A stretch of DNA of 64,000 bases from CAVXXD01 sp963765625. GTDB taxonomy: Bacteria; Actinomycetota; Geothermincolia; Geothermincolales; Geothermincolaceae. Within the stretch, counting starts at the first letter, position 1, and each line of letters opens with the position of its first letter. A model generated the notes under the pieces. That model ran no database searches. It saw nothing but the letters and a program-made list of their open reading frames with translations, and had not been told where the DNA came from. The DNA lies in contig CAVXXD010000013.1 of NCBI GenBank assembly GCA_963765625.1, forward strand, positions 174,273-238,272. The letters run 5' to 3'. Below, one piece after another: positions 17,120 to 24,680 of this stretch. Made by a program: the position numbers and the translations under genes.

Positions 17120-18376
17120 CTAAAAGACGGTTTTTCTTGGGAGGATGAGCCAGGCCCCCAGGGCAAGCGCCGCCACCCCGGCGGCCAGCATTACCCACAG
17201 GCCGTACCCGATTGTGTTTTCAGGCGAAAGCTTGCTCCCGATGAGGATGATGTTGACCACCGCGGCTATCGTGCAGAGCAGCCCGGCGGCCACCGCCACC
17301 CACCTGCCAGCGCGTTCCCGGTTGAACAGAAACAACAAGCCCGCCGCGATCAGCAACGCCCCCAGCACCAGCGGCCAGACGCCGGTAAAGAGATGTGCCG
17401 TCTTTCCCGTGTACAACCTGGTGGGGTTCTCGCTGACGAACCTGGCCATGAACATGCCATCATCCAGGAGACGGTAACCGGTTGTCACACCCGCGAAAGG
17501 CATGAAGGCCGCCCCGAACACCAACACTCCGAGCAGGACCATCGCGGCCGAAATGCGGGGCGAGCCCCAAACCCTCTTCTTTAGAGAGGAAGGCATGTAA
17601 TCGGGAACTTCCAGGGCCGTGGGCTCTTCCGCGGCGACGTCTTCCTGCTCCGCCAGGCGGACAGCAGCCTCCGGCTGCGGGGGAGATACCGGCCTCTGTA
17701 CAGCCTCTTCCACTATCCTGCCGTCCAGCAGGCGCACCACGCGAGTGGCGTCACCGGCCAGTTCGTTCCCGTGGGTGACCACGACCATGGTCAGGCCTTC
17801 CCGGTTAAGCTCCCGGAAGATGGCCCCGATCTCTTCCGCGCTCCGGGAGTCCAGGTTGCCCGTCGGCTCGTCGGCCAGGAGGATGGCGGGCTCGTTGATC
17901 AGCGCCCTTGCCAGCGCCACCCTCTGCATCTCCCCGCCGGAGAGCTCGTGCGGAAGGTGGTCGGCCCGTTCCGCCAATCCCACCCGGTCAAGCAGTTGCC
18001 TGGCCCTTCCTTCGAGGTCGCCGTTCCGCCTGGCGCTGAACCGCCCCGGCACCATCACGTTCTCCACCGCCGTAAGGGTCGGTATGAGAAAGAAGTGCTG
18101 GAAGACGAAGCCTATGGTGGTGGAACGGATGGTCGCCAGCGCCCTCTCCGACAATGCCCCGGTTTCCATGCCGTGGACGGTCACCCGGCCGCTGGTCGGC
18201 GTGTCCAGGCAACCTATGAGGTTGAGGAGAGTAGTCTTGCCGGAGCCGGACCGCCCGATCACGGCGAGGTAGTCCCCACGCGCGATGTTCAGGTCCACTC
18301 CGTCCACGGCCTGAACCTCTTCCGCCCCGCGCCGGTATTTCCTTGCAGCTCCCTCGATCTCGACGATGCTACTCAT
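17120..18376 (-). CDS. MacB-type ABC transporter ATPase with C-terminal four-helix membrane extension
   Basis: The ATPase has Walker A GRSGSGKTT (41-49), Q-loop VFQHFF, signature LSGGEMQRVALARAL, Walker B ILLADEPTGNLD and the H-loop in VVVTHGNE: a LolD/MacB-family exporter subunit. After ~225 residues the chain continues for nearly 190 more, with four hydrophobic segments separated by GVTTGYRLLDDG- and KLSPENT-like loops. Stand-alone MacB-type ATPases lack this tail. I chose ATG 18376 (MSSIVEIEG), which overlaps the permease stop by 8 bp; the longer open frame upstream lies inside the permease gene. The partner permease precedes it. Confidence 0.88.
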   Translation of the reverse strand: MSSIVEIEGAARKYRRGAEEVQAVDGVDLNIARGDYLAVIGRSGSGKTTLLNLIGCLDTPTSGRVTVHGMETGALSERALATIRSTTIGFVFQHFFLIPTLTAVENVMVPGRFSARRNGDLEGRARQLLDRVGLAERADHLPHELSGGEMQRVALARALINEPAILLADEPTGNLDSRSAEEIGAIFRELNREGLTMVVVTHGNELAGDATRVVRLLDGRIVEEAVQRPVSPPQPEAAVRLAEQEDVAAEEPTALEVPDYMPSSLKKRVWGSPRISAAMVLLGVLVFGAAFMPFAGVTTGYRLLDDGMFMARFVSENPTRLYTGKTAHLFTGVWPLVLGALLIAAGLLFLFNRERAGRWVAVAAGLLCTIAAVVNIILIGSKLSPENTIGYGLWVMLAAGVAALALGAWLILPRKTVF

Positions 18377-19520
18377 TATGCACCGCCTCGATGGGGGATA
18401 CCCGGGAAGCCCGGTAGCCGGGATAGATACCGGCAAGCACCGCCATCCCCAGAACCACTGCGGAGGTCAGCGCGGCACCTGTCAGGTCCGGCCGGAGGAT
18501 CCTGCCCGCGGGCGCGTAGCTCAGAAAGCCCTTTACCCAACCGTCGATGACGTAAGAGAGCCCGTATCCGGCCCCCAGCCCCAGAGCCAGGCCGGCCCCG
18601 CAGATGATCAGGGTCTCGATTGATATCAGCTCGAAGATGTGCGTCCTCTGGGCCCCCACGCAGCGCAGGTAGCCGAACTCCTGGTTTCGCTCGAAAGTCG
18701 CCATGAGGATGGTGTTGAAGATGAAAAGCCCCGCCACCAGCAGCACTATGATCACGATGGCCAGCAGCATCGACTTGGTGCTTCCGACCATGTCCAGGAT
18801 CAGTTCGGTGATGTCGGAGGCCGGCACCACGTACGCCCCCCTCCGCTCGAGCTGAGTCTGGGTCTCCTGCAACTGTGAGATATCGTTGAGCTGTATCCCG
18901 ATAACCGTCAACTGGTCCGGGTGCAGGAATATATCCTGCGCGGTCTCGAGCGGCAGGAAGTAGAAGCCGTCGTCCTCGGTGGAACTCTTGCCCAGGGTAC
19001 CGCTGACTTCGAACTCCCGGCCCAGGGATTCGATGAACATCCGGTCTCCCGGTTGCTTCTTGTAATCCTTGGCCAGGTCGTAGCCGAGTATCACCGAGTC
19101 CGGGCCCGTGAACCAGGAGCCCTCGAGCTTCCATCCGGGCTTCAAGTCCCTGATCTCGTCGGAGATGCCGTAGAAGAGATCGGCCCGGCCCCCGGTGATG
19201 ACCGTCGAGATGAGCATGCCGCCGGCCGTCCGCACCTCGGGCATATCCTGCGTGTAACCGAGCAACTGCTGGTTGAGGTAAGTAGGGATCTCCCCGCCGT
19301 GCAGGATGAGCGACGCCGCCTGCATGGGGCAGCCCTCCATGGATATGTACAGGTGAACGCCGGACGCCTCCATCTCCTCCTCGAGAGCCACGTCGTAACC
19401 CCGGTTGAAGGAAAGTATGGTGAAGAGGGTCATGGCGGATACCGCCACCCCCAGTACGGTAAGAAGCGTGCGGATCCTGTGCCTCTTCAGGTTCTTCCAT
19501 GCCAAAGCGGTCAGTCTCAT
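18369..19520 (-). CDS. FtsX/MacB-like ABC transporter permease
   Basis: A 383-residue permease. One N-terminal helix (KRHRIRTLLTVLGVAVSAMT), a ~210-residue extracytoplasmic MacB-type domain, then three C-terminal helices: MLLAIVIIVLLVAGLFIFNT, TLIICGAGLALGLGAGYGLS and the last before GIYPGYRASRVSPIEAVHNE. The latter is the signature end of FtsX-domain exporters. Start ATG 19520 (MRLTALAWKN) is preferred; the upstream extension has no signal features. With the ATPase gene it makes a tripartite-less lipoprotein/peptide exporter. Two lipoproteins and a TupA-like protein are divergently encoded. Confidence 0.9.
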   Translation of the reverse strand: MRLTALAWKNLKRHRIRTLLTVLGVAVSAMTLFTILSFNRGYDVALEEEMEASGVHLYISMEGCPMQAASLILHGGEIPTYLNQQLLGYTQDMPEVRTAGGMLISTVITGGRADLFYGISDEIRDLKPGWKLEGSWFTGPDSVILGYDLAKDYKKQPGDRMFIESLGREFEVSGTLGKSSTEDDGFYFLPLETAQDIFLHPDQLTVIGIQLNDISQLQETQTQLERRGAYVVPASDITELILDMVGSTKSMLLAIVIIVLLVAGLFIFNTILMATFERNQEFGYLRCVGAQRTHIFELISIETLIICGAGLALGLGAGYGLSYVIDGWVKGFLSYAPAGRILRPDLTGAALTSAVVLGMAVLAGIYPGYRASRVSPIEAVHNE

Positions 19521-19626
19521 ATCGCCGATTCTTTCCTCGCTGTCAGTGGCATCTCTTTTGCTCCGATTGTTATTCCCAGGCGTTTCCGGCGTTAAACGCG
19601 AAGGCCGCCGGGCAATCTCGCCAGGT

Positions 19627-19643
19627 ATCAAAACAGTTTTGAT
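19627..19643. promoter_or_regulatory. Perfect 8+1+8 palindrome in a divergent intergenic region
   Basis: ATCAAAAC-A-GTTTTGAT lies between the exporter permease (minus, start 19520) and the lipoprotein gene (plus, start 19732). The symmetry and position suggest an operator for either promoter. No cognate regulator is encoded adjacent. Confidence 0.4.
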
Positions 19644-19731
19644 TGATGGAATAATTTTGGAGACAAGGGGGCATACTAGGAATGTTCATAAAATGTTGCG
19701 GACACTAATTGCTGAAAGAGGGAGAGGTTAA

Positions 19732-20322
19732 GTGAGAAAGCATTTCGCGCTGGTCGTTTCCCTGGTGGCTCCGGTCCTGGTCCTGGCCGCGCTGGCAGGA
19801 TGCGGTGAGGGCGCGGTTAACGCGGATGATGGCTATTACGAGAACAGGGTCTATGGGATCAAAGAAGAGGTGCCCCTGAAAAACGCGGTGACCGGAGCGA
19901 TAGAGTACGGGCAGTTCGGCAGCGAGATCGCCGTCGCGGAGGTCACCGTCACCAACGACATCGCTTCCCCGGAAGCGAACGCCCTCCTCCTGACGAGCGA
20001 GTATGACAACGAGGGCGATAACGCGTCAACGCCCCCCGCAAGCGGCAACGAGTTCCTGATGATCACCTTCATGTACAGGAAGAACGGGTGTGAGGCCATA
20101 CACAACGTTTTGCCGTCGGAGTTGAAGCTGGCGAACGCGAATGGTGACAGCTACCCCTTGGTACCCACCCAGGGCCGCGGCGGGATCTACAACGCCGACA
20201 TTATTCCGCCGGGGACTCAGTCATACGTCACCGCCGTCTTCGAAGTCCCGCAAAAGATGAGCGGCCTGGTGCTGACATACGAACAGAGCGGGATGGTGCC
20301 CATCAGGTTTGACGTTCGTTAA
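19732..20322 (+). CDS. Lipoprotein with DUF4352-like domain
   Basis: A 196-residue protein starting at GTG 19732 after GGGAGAGG. Signal MRKHFALVVSLVAPVLVLAA with lipobox LAGC (C24). The mature part has the immunoglobulin-like pattern of DUF4352/telokin-like domains: an N-terminal strand block (AVAEVTVTNDI), NEFLMITFMYRKN and the C-terminal GTQSYVTAVFEVPQKMSGLV strand. Such domains are common in surface lipoproteins of Gram-positive bacteria. The function is unknown. Confidence 0.75.
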   Translation: MRKHFALVVSLVAPVLVLAALAGCGEGAVNADDGYYENRVYGIKEEVPLKNAVTGAIEYGQFGSEIAVAEVTVTNDIASPEANALLLTSEYDNEGDNASTPPASGNEFLMITFMYRKNGCEAIHNVLPSELKLANANGDSYPLVPTQGRGGIYNADIIPPGTQSYVTAVFEVPQKMSGLVLTYEQSGMVPIRFDVR

Positions 20323-20376
20323 TTCTGGAAAAAACATGGCTAGAGTATTCAAAGTAACTGAAAGGAGTGATTTCGA

Positions 20377-21246
20377 ATGACCCGGACCAGGATCTTACAC
20401 CGCCTGGCGGCGATGGCCATGGCCCTCTGCCTGGCAACGGCTTTCTTCTCCATCGCCGGATGCGGGAGCAAGTCCACCGTAACCGTCGCTACTACGGCGG
20501 ACATCGCCCAATCGGAGATGTACGCGGAGCTGGTCGAGGAGTTCGAAAAGAACAGCGGCATGTCCGTTACGACCGAGGTCTACGACAACAGCGCCGCGGC
20601 GCTCGAGGCCGCCGCACAAGGTCAGGCCGATGCGCTCGTGGTCGGCAAGGCGGCGGTATCGGAGGAATGGGTGAACAATTACGCGCTCTCTTCCAGCGAT
20701 GTCTTCTACAACGATTTCATCGTGGTCGGCCCGGAAGCGGACCCGGCGCAGATAACCGGGCTCGACTGCCCGGGCAAGTCGTGCAAAAAGATCGGCACGG
20801 CGGGAGAGGAATTCGTGGCCTGCGGGGACGGGTCGGACCTTGATGCCAAGGTGATGGGCTATTGGAAAAAGTGCGGCGTCGACCCGAACGGCCAGGCCTG
20901 GTTCACCCAGACCGGGAGCGGCGTGCCGGCCACCCTGGAGGAGGCCAGCGAGCTTCAGGCCTACACCATCTGCGACACCTCCACCTGGCTGCAGGCCAAG
21001 GATGGCCTGCGGCTGACCAAGCTGGTGGAGGGGTGCGGCATGCTCCTGAACCAGTACGTCGTGGTCGTCGTCAACCCCGACGCCTTTCCGGAAGGAGAGC
21101 CGAACGCCGCCGGCGCCGAGGATTTCGCCAAGTTCGTGCTCGGCGAGGACGGCCAGGCAATGATCGGGGCATACCAGGAGTCGGGAGTGGTGATCTACCA
21201 CCCCAACGCCACCAGGCAAGCCGAAGAACAACCGATGAACATGTAG
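20377..21246 (+). CDS. TupA-like periplasmic/lipoprotein solute-binding protein
   Basis: A 289-residue protein with signal MTRTRILHRLAAMAMALCLA and lipobox SIAGC (C28). It follows the tungstate-binding TupA order: VTVATTADIAQSEMYAELVE near the N-terminus, AAQGQADALVVGK, then YNDFIVVGPEADPAQI, a GDGSDLDAK turn and GMLLNQYVVVVVNP. TupA normally has an RGDDSGTH-type loop; here it reads ACGDGSDLD, so the ligand may differ. No TupB/TupC permease is adjacent, so the protein is orphaned from its transporter or serves another. AAAGGAG precedes the ATG. Confidence 0.7.
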   Translation: MTRTRILHRLAAMAMALCLATAFFSIAGCGSKSTVTVATTADIAQSEMYAELVEEFEKNSGMSVTTEVYDNSAAALEAAAQGQADALVVGKAAVSEEWVNNYALSSSDVFYNDFIVVGPEADPAQITGLDCPGKSCKKIGTAGEEFVACGDGSDLDAKVMGYWKKCGVDPNGQAWFTQTGSGVPATLEEASELQAYTICDTSTWLQAKDGLRLTKLVEGCGMLLNQYVVVVVNPDAFPEGEPNAAGAEDFAKFVLGEDGQAMIGAYQESGVVIYHPNATRQAEEQPMNM

Positions 21247-21265
21247 AGTGGACTGGAGGATTGAA

Positions 21266-21661
21266 ATGAAGAAGTTTCTACTGCCGTGTCTGGCGGCGTT
21301 GCTGCTGGCGGCATTGCTGACGGGCGGCTGCGGGAAGGAGTCCGGAGGCACTGGCTCTACCGGCACCACGTCCACCGTCGCGGCCAACCCTGACGCGAAA
21401 CAGGTCAGCGTGGAAGAGATCGCCAGGGACCCGCAGGCTTTTGACAGCGTGATCGTGACCACCGAAGGCAACTACGCCGTCGGTTACTGCTCCGCCTGCT
21501 TCCTCCTGAAAGACGGGGTGTACTCGGTGCGGGTGGAGGTCAGCGATACCGCGCCCCTGCCGCCCGAATCCAAGTTGACGGCCCGCATGCAGGTGACCGG
21601 GAAGATCTACGTGGCCCAGGGTTCGCCCAACATCGTCGCGGAAAGCATCGTTTACAAGTAA
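21266..21661 (+). CDS. Small lipoprotein, OB-fold-like
   Basis: A 131-residue protein. Signal MKKFLLPCLAALLLAALLTG with lipobox TGGC (C22). The body reads VSVEEIARDPQAFDSVIVTT, then a VGYCSACFLLKDG strand pair with two cysteines, and ends KLTARMQVTGKIYVAQGSPN, the beta-barrel pattern of OB-fold lipoproteins. ATG 21266 follows TGGAGG. The gene is 19 bp after the TupA-like stop and probably co-transcribed. The function is unknown. Confidence 0.65.
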   Translation: MKKFLLPCLAALLLAALLTGGCGKESGGTGSTGTTSTVAANPDAKQVSVEEIARDPQAFDSVIVTTEGNYAVGYCSACFLLKDGVYSVRVEVSDTAPLPPESKLTARMQVTGKIYVAQGSPNIVAESIVYK

Positions 21662-21666
21662 GAGTG

Positions 21667-21735
21667 GGGTCAGGTCTATCGTTTATTATTTCTTACCAAT
21701 AACTGGTAAGAAATAATAAACGATAGACCTGACCC
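21667..21735. repeat. Perfect 32-bp inverted repeat between convergent genes (REP-like)
   Basis: Arms 21667-21698 and 21704-21735 are exact reverse complements around a 5-nt loop (ATAAC). The arms start GGGTCAGGTCTATCG and end in an A/T-rich tip. The right edge supplies the C of the CTA stop triplet of the minus-strand gene. It shares the outer GGGGTCAG motif with the element at 3132-3238 but differs inside, as in REP families. It would form a very stable bidirectional hairpin. Confidence 0.9.
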
Positions 21736-22292
21736 TATAAAGTGGCGTACTCCGCGGCGAGGTGGCGGCCGAAGTTGTCCCAGAAACTGAACTCGACCTC
21801 GCCGGTCAGGCCAAGTTCGGCGCGGGAGACCTTGACGATGTCGTAGGGGCTGGTGAAGGCCTGGCTGACCATGTCGGAAGGCTGCGGCTCCACCACGTTG
21901 AGGTAGACGTTGACTGTGCCTTCTTCTTCTTCTATGGAAGCGACCTCGATGGAGTACCCGCCGGTCGGCTTGACCCCCTGGAAAGCGGCGATGACGATCT
22001 CGGAGCCGAGGTCCGGGGCGGGCAACGACGGTGCCTGGGAGGAGTAGGGCGGGTACATCCCGGCCAGGAAGGCGTCCCACCCGGCCTGGTCCGTCACTAT
22101 CTCAAAGAAGGAAGGCGCGCTCTGCGCCCCGGTCTCCTCGTAGGCGTAGTAGTTGGAGATACCCTTCTCCAGGCGGGTGAAAGGTATCTCCCGCCCTTGG
22201 CCCTCCTCCGCCCCGCAGGAGAGGGAGGCGGGCAGCAGGGCGGCCAGCAGCAGGGCCAGGAACATCACGGACAAGGCGTTTTTCTTTTTCAC
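21735..22292 (-). CDS. Lipoprotein with PrcB-like C-terminal domain
   Basis: A 185-residue protein. Signal with cysteine at residue 26 (ASLSC). After ~100 residues it shows the PrcB-C pattern: DLGSEIVIAAFQGVKPTGGY, with the characteristic GGYSIEV turn, then EEGTVNVYLNVVEPQPSDMV and SPYDIVKVSRAEL. PrcB-type domains occur in protease-associated subunits of spirochaetes and in many stand-alone lipoproteins. No protease gene is adjacent. Convergent with the preceding operon across the palindrome. Confidence 0.7.
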   Translation of the reverse strand: MKKKNALSVMFLALLLAALLPASLSCGAEEGQGREIPFTRLEKGISNYYAYEETGAQSAPSFFEIVTDQAGWDAFLAGMYPPYSSQAPSLPAPDLGSEIVIAAFQGVKPTGGYSIEVASIEEEEGTVNVYLNVVEPQPSDMVSQAFTSPYDIVKVSRAELGLTGEVEFSFWDNFGRHLAAEYATL

Positions 22293-22323
22293 CCCTTCAT
22301 TGTAGGGCAGGTGCCGGGGCGCC

Positions 22324-22353
22324 TTGACATAGTAAACATTTGTTTACTATTAT
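22324..22353 (+). promoter_or_regulatory. lexA promoter with embedded LexA operator
   Basis: TTGACA (22324-22329), 18-bp spacer, TATTAT (22348-22353). The spacer and -10 are covered by a perfect dyad: ATAGTAAACA (22329-22338), TT, TGTTTACTAT (22341-22350). It is the only strong dyad upstream of lexA, so autorepression through this site is the natural reading. The half-site GTAAACA differs from the GAAC/GTTC core of Gram-positive SOS boxes. Confidence 0.75.
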
Positions 22354-22392
22354 GGTCTTGAGGCTTTTTCGCGAGGTGAAAGGAGGAAGCAG

Positions 22393-22998
22393 ATGCAGGG
22401 ACTGACGGAACGGCAGAGTGAAGCCCTGGAATTCATCGCCCGCATGGTGGACGAGCGGGGATACCCTCCCAGCGTACGCGAGCTCTGCGGGCACATGGGC
22501 ATCTCCTCCACCCGCGGGGCCCTGCGCCATCTGGAAGCCCTGGAGAAGAAGGGCTACATCTCGCGGGAGACGGGCGCCCGCAGCGTCCGCCTGGAGAGAG
22601 GCAGCCGCTACCGCCGCTCCTACCTCCCCCTGCTGGGCGAGGTGCCGGCCGGCCCCCTCCGCTACGCCTCCGAGGAGATCGACGACTGGGTGCCGGTGCC
22701 GGCGGAGTGGGGCAAGGAAAAACGCTTCATGCTGCGGGTGATTGGCGACAGCATGGTGGGCGACCACATCCGCGACGGCGACCTGGTGGTGGTCGACCCC
22801 CGGCTGGAGGGGGGCGAGGGCGAGATAGTGGTGGCCCTGGTAGGCGACGAAGCCACCGTGAAGCACCTCCACCGCAAGGGGAAGCGGCTGGAGCTGCGGT
22901 CTTCCAACCCCGCCTACCCTCCCATCGTGGTGCGGGAGGGCGGGGAGGAGGTCCGCATCCTGGGACGGGTGGTTTCACTGATGCGGGACAGGGTCTAA
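22393..22998 (+). CDS. lexA: SOS repressor LexA
   Basis: A 201-residue repressor-protease. Winged HTH at residues 1-66 (LTERQSEALEFIARMVDERG; PPSVRELCGHMGIS with the recognition helix SSTRGALRHLEAL). Cleavage site A86-G87 in GEVPAG, nucleophile S120 in VIGDSMVGD, general-base K157 in DEATVKHLH. The length is typical. AAAGGAGG precedes ATG 22393. It heads a cassette with a DUF6504-like gene and dinB, both expected SOS genes. Confidence 0.97.
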   Translation: MQGLTERQSEALEFIARMVDERGYPPSVRELCGHMGISSTRGALRHLEALEKKGYISRETGARSVRLERGSRYRRSYLPLLGEVPAGPLRYASEEIDDWVPVPAEWGKEKRFMLRVIGDSMVGDHIRDGDLVVVDPRLEGGEGEIVVALVGDEATVKHLHRKGKRLELRSSNPAYPPIVVREGGEEVRILGRVVSLMRDRV

Positions 22999-23021
22999 GG
23001 CCTGAGCCTTGGGTTATAAGC

Positions 23022-23040
23022 CCGACGTCACGGACGTCGG
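23022..23040 (+). other. Perfect 8-bp hairpin between lexA and the next gene
   Basis: CCGACGTC-ACG-GACGTCGG, 24 bp after the lexA stop. No T-tract follows, so it is more likely an RNA-processing or partial-attenuation hairpin, or a protein site, than a terminator. It could uncouple lexA from dinB expression. Confidence 0.45.
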
Positions 23041-23067
23041 AACGAATGTCACGGGAGCTGATGGGAT

Positions 23068-23322
23068 ATGATCACGCTGATCGAGGAACCGGTGGAGATG
23101 TCAGCCGTCTTCAGCCGGAAAAAGATAACACCGGTCTTCTTTGTCTGGAGGGAGCGCCGCTACCGGGTGACCCGCGTGACCGGCGCCCACCGCCGGCGTA
23201 AAGGGCAGTTCATGGAGATATATTACTCGGTGCTGGCCGGTGAAGGAGACGACGTCTACGAACTGCGCTTCTCCACAGAGAGTATGAACTGGTCGCTGGT
23301 GCGCATCCACTCCGGGGGCTAG
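23068..23322 (+). CDS. DUF6504-like small protein of the SOS cassette
   Basis: An 84-residue basic protein: MITLIEEPVEMSAVFSRKK, then TPVFFVWRERRYRVTRVTG, then FMEIYYSVLAGEGDDVYELR and a final strand. This is the pattern of small actinobacterial proteins encoded next to Y-family polymerases. It ends 4 bp before dinB. The family's role is unknown; the context suggests an accessory factor in translesion synthesis. Confidence 0.7.
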   Translation: MITLIEEPVEMSAVFSRKKITPVFFVWRERRYRVTRVTGAHRRRKGQFMEIYYSVLAGEGDDVYELRFSTESMNWSLVRIHSGG

Positions 23323-23326
23323 AGCC

Positions 23327-24676
23327 GTGGGCAACTTCACCATGCACGGCCTGATGCGGGCCGCCGACCAGAAGCCGGCCGCCCTGGCGGCGGAGCGGGA
23401 CGGCGGGCCGGAGCAAGCCGGACAGGCCGCGGCGGCCGGTCGGCAGGAGCAGGGGCGGTGCATCCTCCACCTGGACATGGACTCTTATTTCGCCTCCGTC
23501 GAGCAACGCGACCACCCCCTCTACCGGGGCGTGCCCCTGGTGGTCTGCCACACCTCCAGCGACTTCTGCACCCACGGGGTGGTGGCCACGGCTTCCTACG
23601 AGGCGCGGCCCTTCGGCATCAAGGCGGGCATGTCGGTCTGGGAGGCGCGCTCGCGCTGCCCCGGCGTGGCCATGGTCCACGCCGACATCCCCAAGTATCT
23701 CTACAACACCCGGCGCCTGGTGCGCCTCTGCGAGACCTACTCTCCCCGCTCCGAGGTCTTCTCCATCGACGAGGTATTCCTCGACCTCACCCACCGGGTG
23801 GGCCCGGGGGAGTGGGAGGCGGCCCGGGGGCTGGCGGCGGAGCTGAAGAGACGGATCCGCGACGAGCTGGGCTTAACCTGCTCGGTGGGCCTGGGGCCCA
23901 ACAAACTGGTGGCCAAGATGGCCGCGGAGTTCGAAAAGCCGGACGGCCTGACGATCATCCGGCCGGACCAGCTTCCCACCATCCTCGCCCCTCTGGCGGT
24001 GAACAAGCTGGTGGGGGTGGGGCCGCGCATGCTCAAGCATATGCGCGCCCTGGGCATCGAGCGCGTCGGCGACCTGGCCCGCACCCCGGTGCAGGTGCTC
24101 CAGAAACGCTTTGGGGTCATGGGCCGCCTCCTCCACCTGGCCGCCCGGGGCATCGACTACAGCCCGGTGGGCGGGCAGACCGAGGACGACCTGGTCAAGT
24201 CCTTCGGCCACAGCCTCTCGCTCCGCGGGGGCACCGACGACGTCGAGGTGATGGCCAACACGCTGCTCGGCCTAGCCGAGGCGGTCACCCGCCGCATGCG
24301 GCGTGACGGCTATCTCGGCCGCACCGTCTGCCTGCGCCTGCGCATCGGCTACGGCCGGGGCTGCACGCGCTCCGTAACCTTGAAGGACTACACCGCCCTG
24401 CCCCGCCCCATCTTCCAGGCGGCGCGCGCCTTGCTGGAGCGGGAAGCCGCTACCGGCACCTGGGAAGAGAACATCACCACCGTGGGCCTCTCCGTCTCGA
24501 GCCTGCAGAAGCGCTCCGAGGGGTGCCAGCTATCCATCTGGGGCTGGCTGGACCCCCGCGAGGAAAAGCTCTTCCACGCCCTGGACGGGATACGGGACAA
24601 GTACGGGGAAGGGATAGTGACGCGTGCCTCCCTGCTGGGTACCTTCGAAGTGTCGGGCATGAACCTGGCGCGCTGA
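23327..24676 (+). CDS. dinB: DNA polymerase IV (Y family)
   Basis: A 449-residue error-prone polymerase. The catalytic motif CILHLDMDSYFASVEQ has its first Asp near residue 50, and SIDEVFLDLT supplies the second and third acidic residues near 145. Thumb/HhH block GVGPRMLKHMRALGIERVGD, and a little-finger region with SFGHSLSLRGGTDD. There is a ~44-residue Ala/Gly-rich N-terminal extension before the palm if GTG 23327 is used; internal starts (ATG 23342, 23354) are possible. No beta-clamp QLxLF is evident at the C-terminus. Co-transcribed with lexA and the DUF6504-like gene. Confidence 0.94.
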   Translation: MGNFTMHGLMRAADQKPAALAAERDGGPEQAGQAAAAGRQEQGRCILHLDMDSYFASVEQRDHPLYRGVPLVVCHTSSDFCTHGVVATASYEARPFGIKAGMSVWEARSRCPGVAMVHADIPKYLYNTRRLVRLCETYSPRSEVFSIDEVFLDLTHRVGPGEWEAARGLAAELKRRIRDELGLTCSVGLGPNKLVAKMAAEFEKPDGLTIIRPDQLPTILAPLAVNKLVGVGPRMLKHMRALGIERVGDLARTPVQVLQKRFGVMGRLLHLAARGIDYSPVGGQTEDDLVKSFGHSLSLRGGTDDVEVMANTLLGLAEAVTRRMRRDGYLGRTVCLRLRIGYGRGCTRSVTLKDYTALPRPIFQAARALLEREAATGTWEENITTVGLSVSSLQKRSEGCQLSIWGWLDPREEKLFHALDGIRDKYGEGIVTRASLLGTFEVSGMNLAR

Positions 24677-24680
24677 GCCG

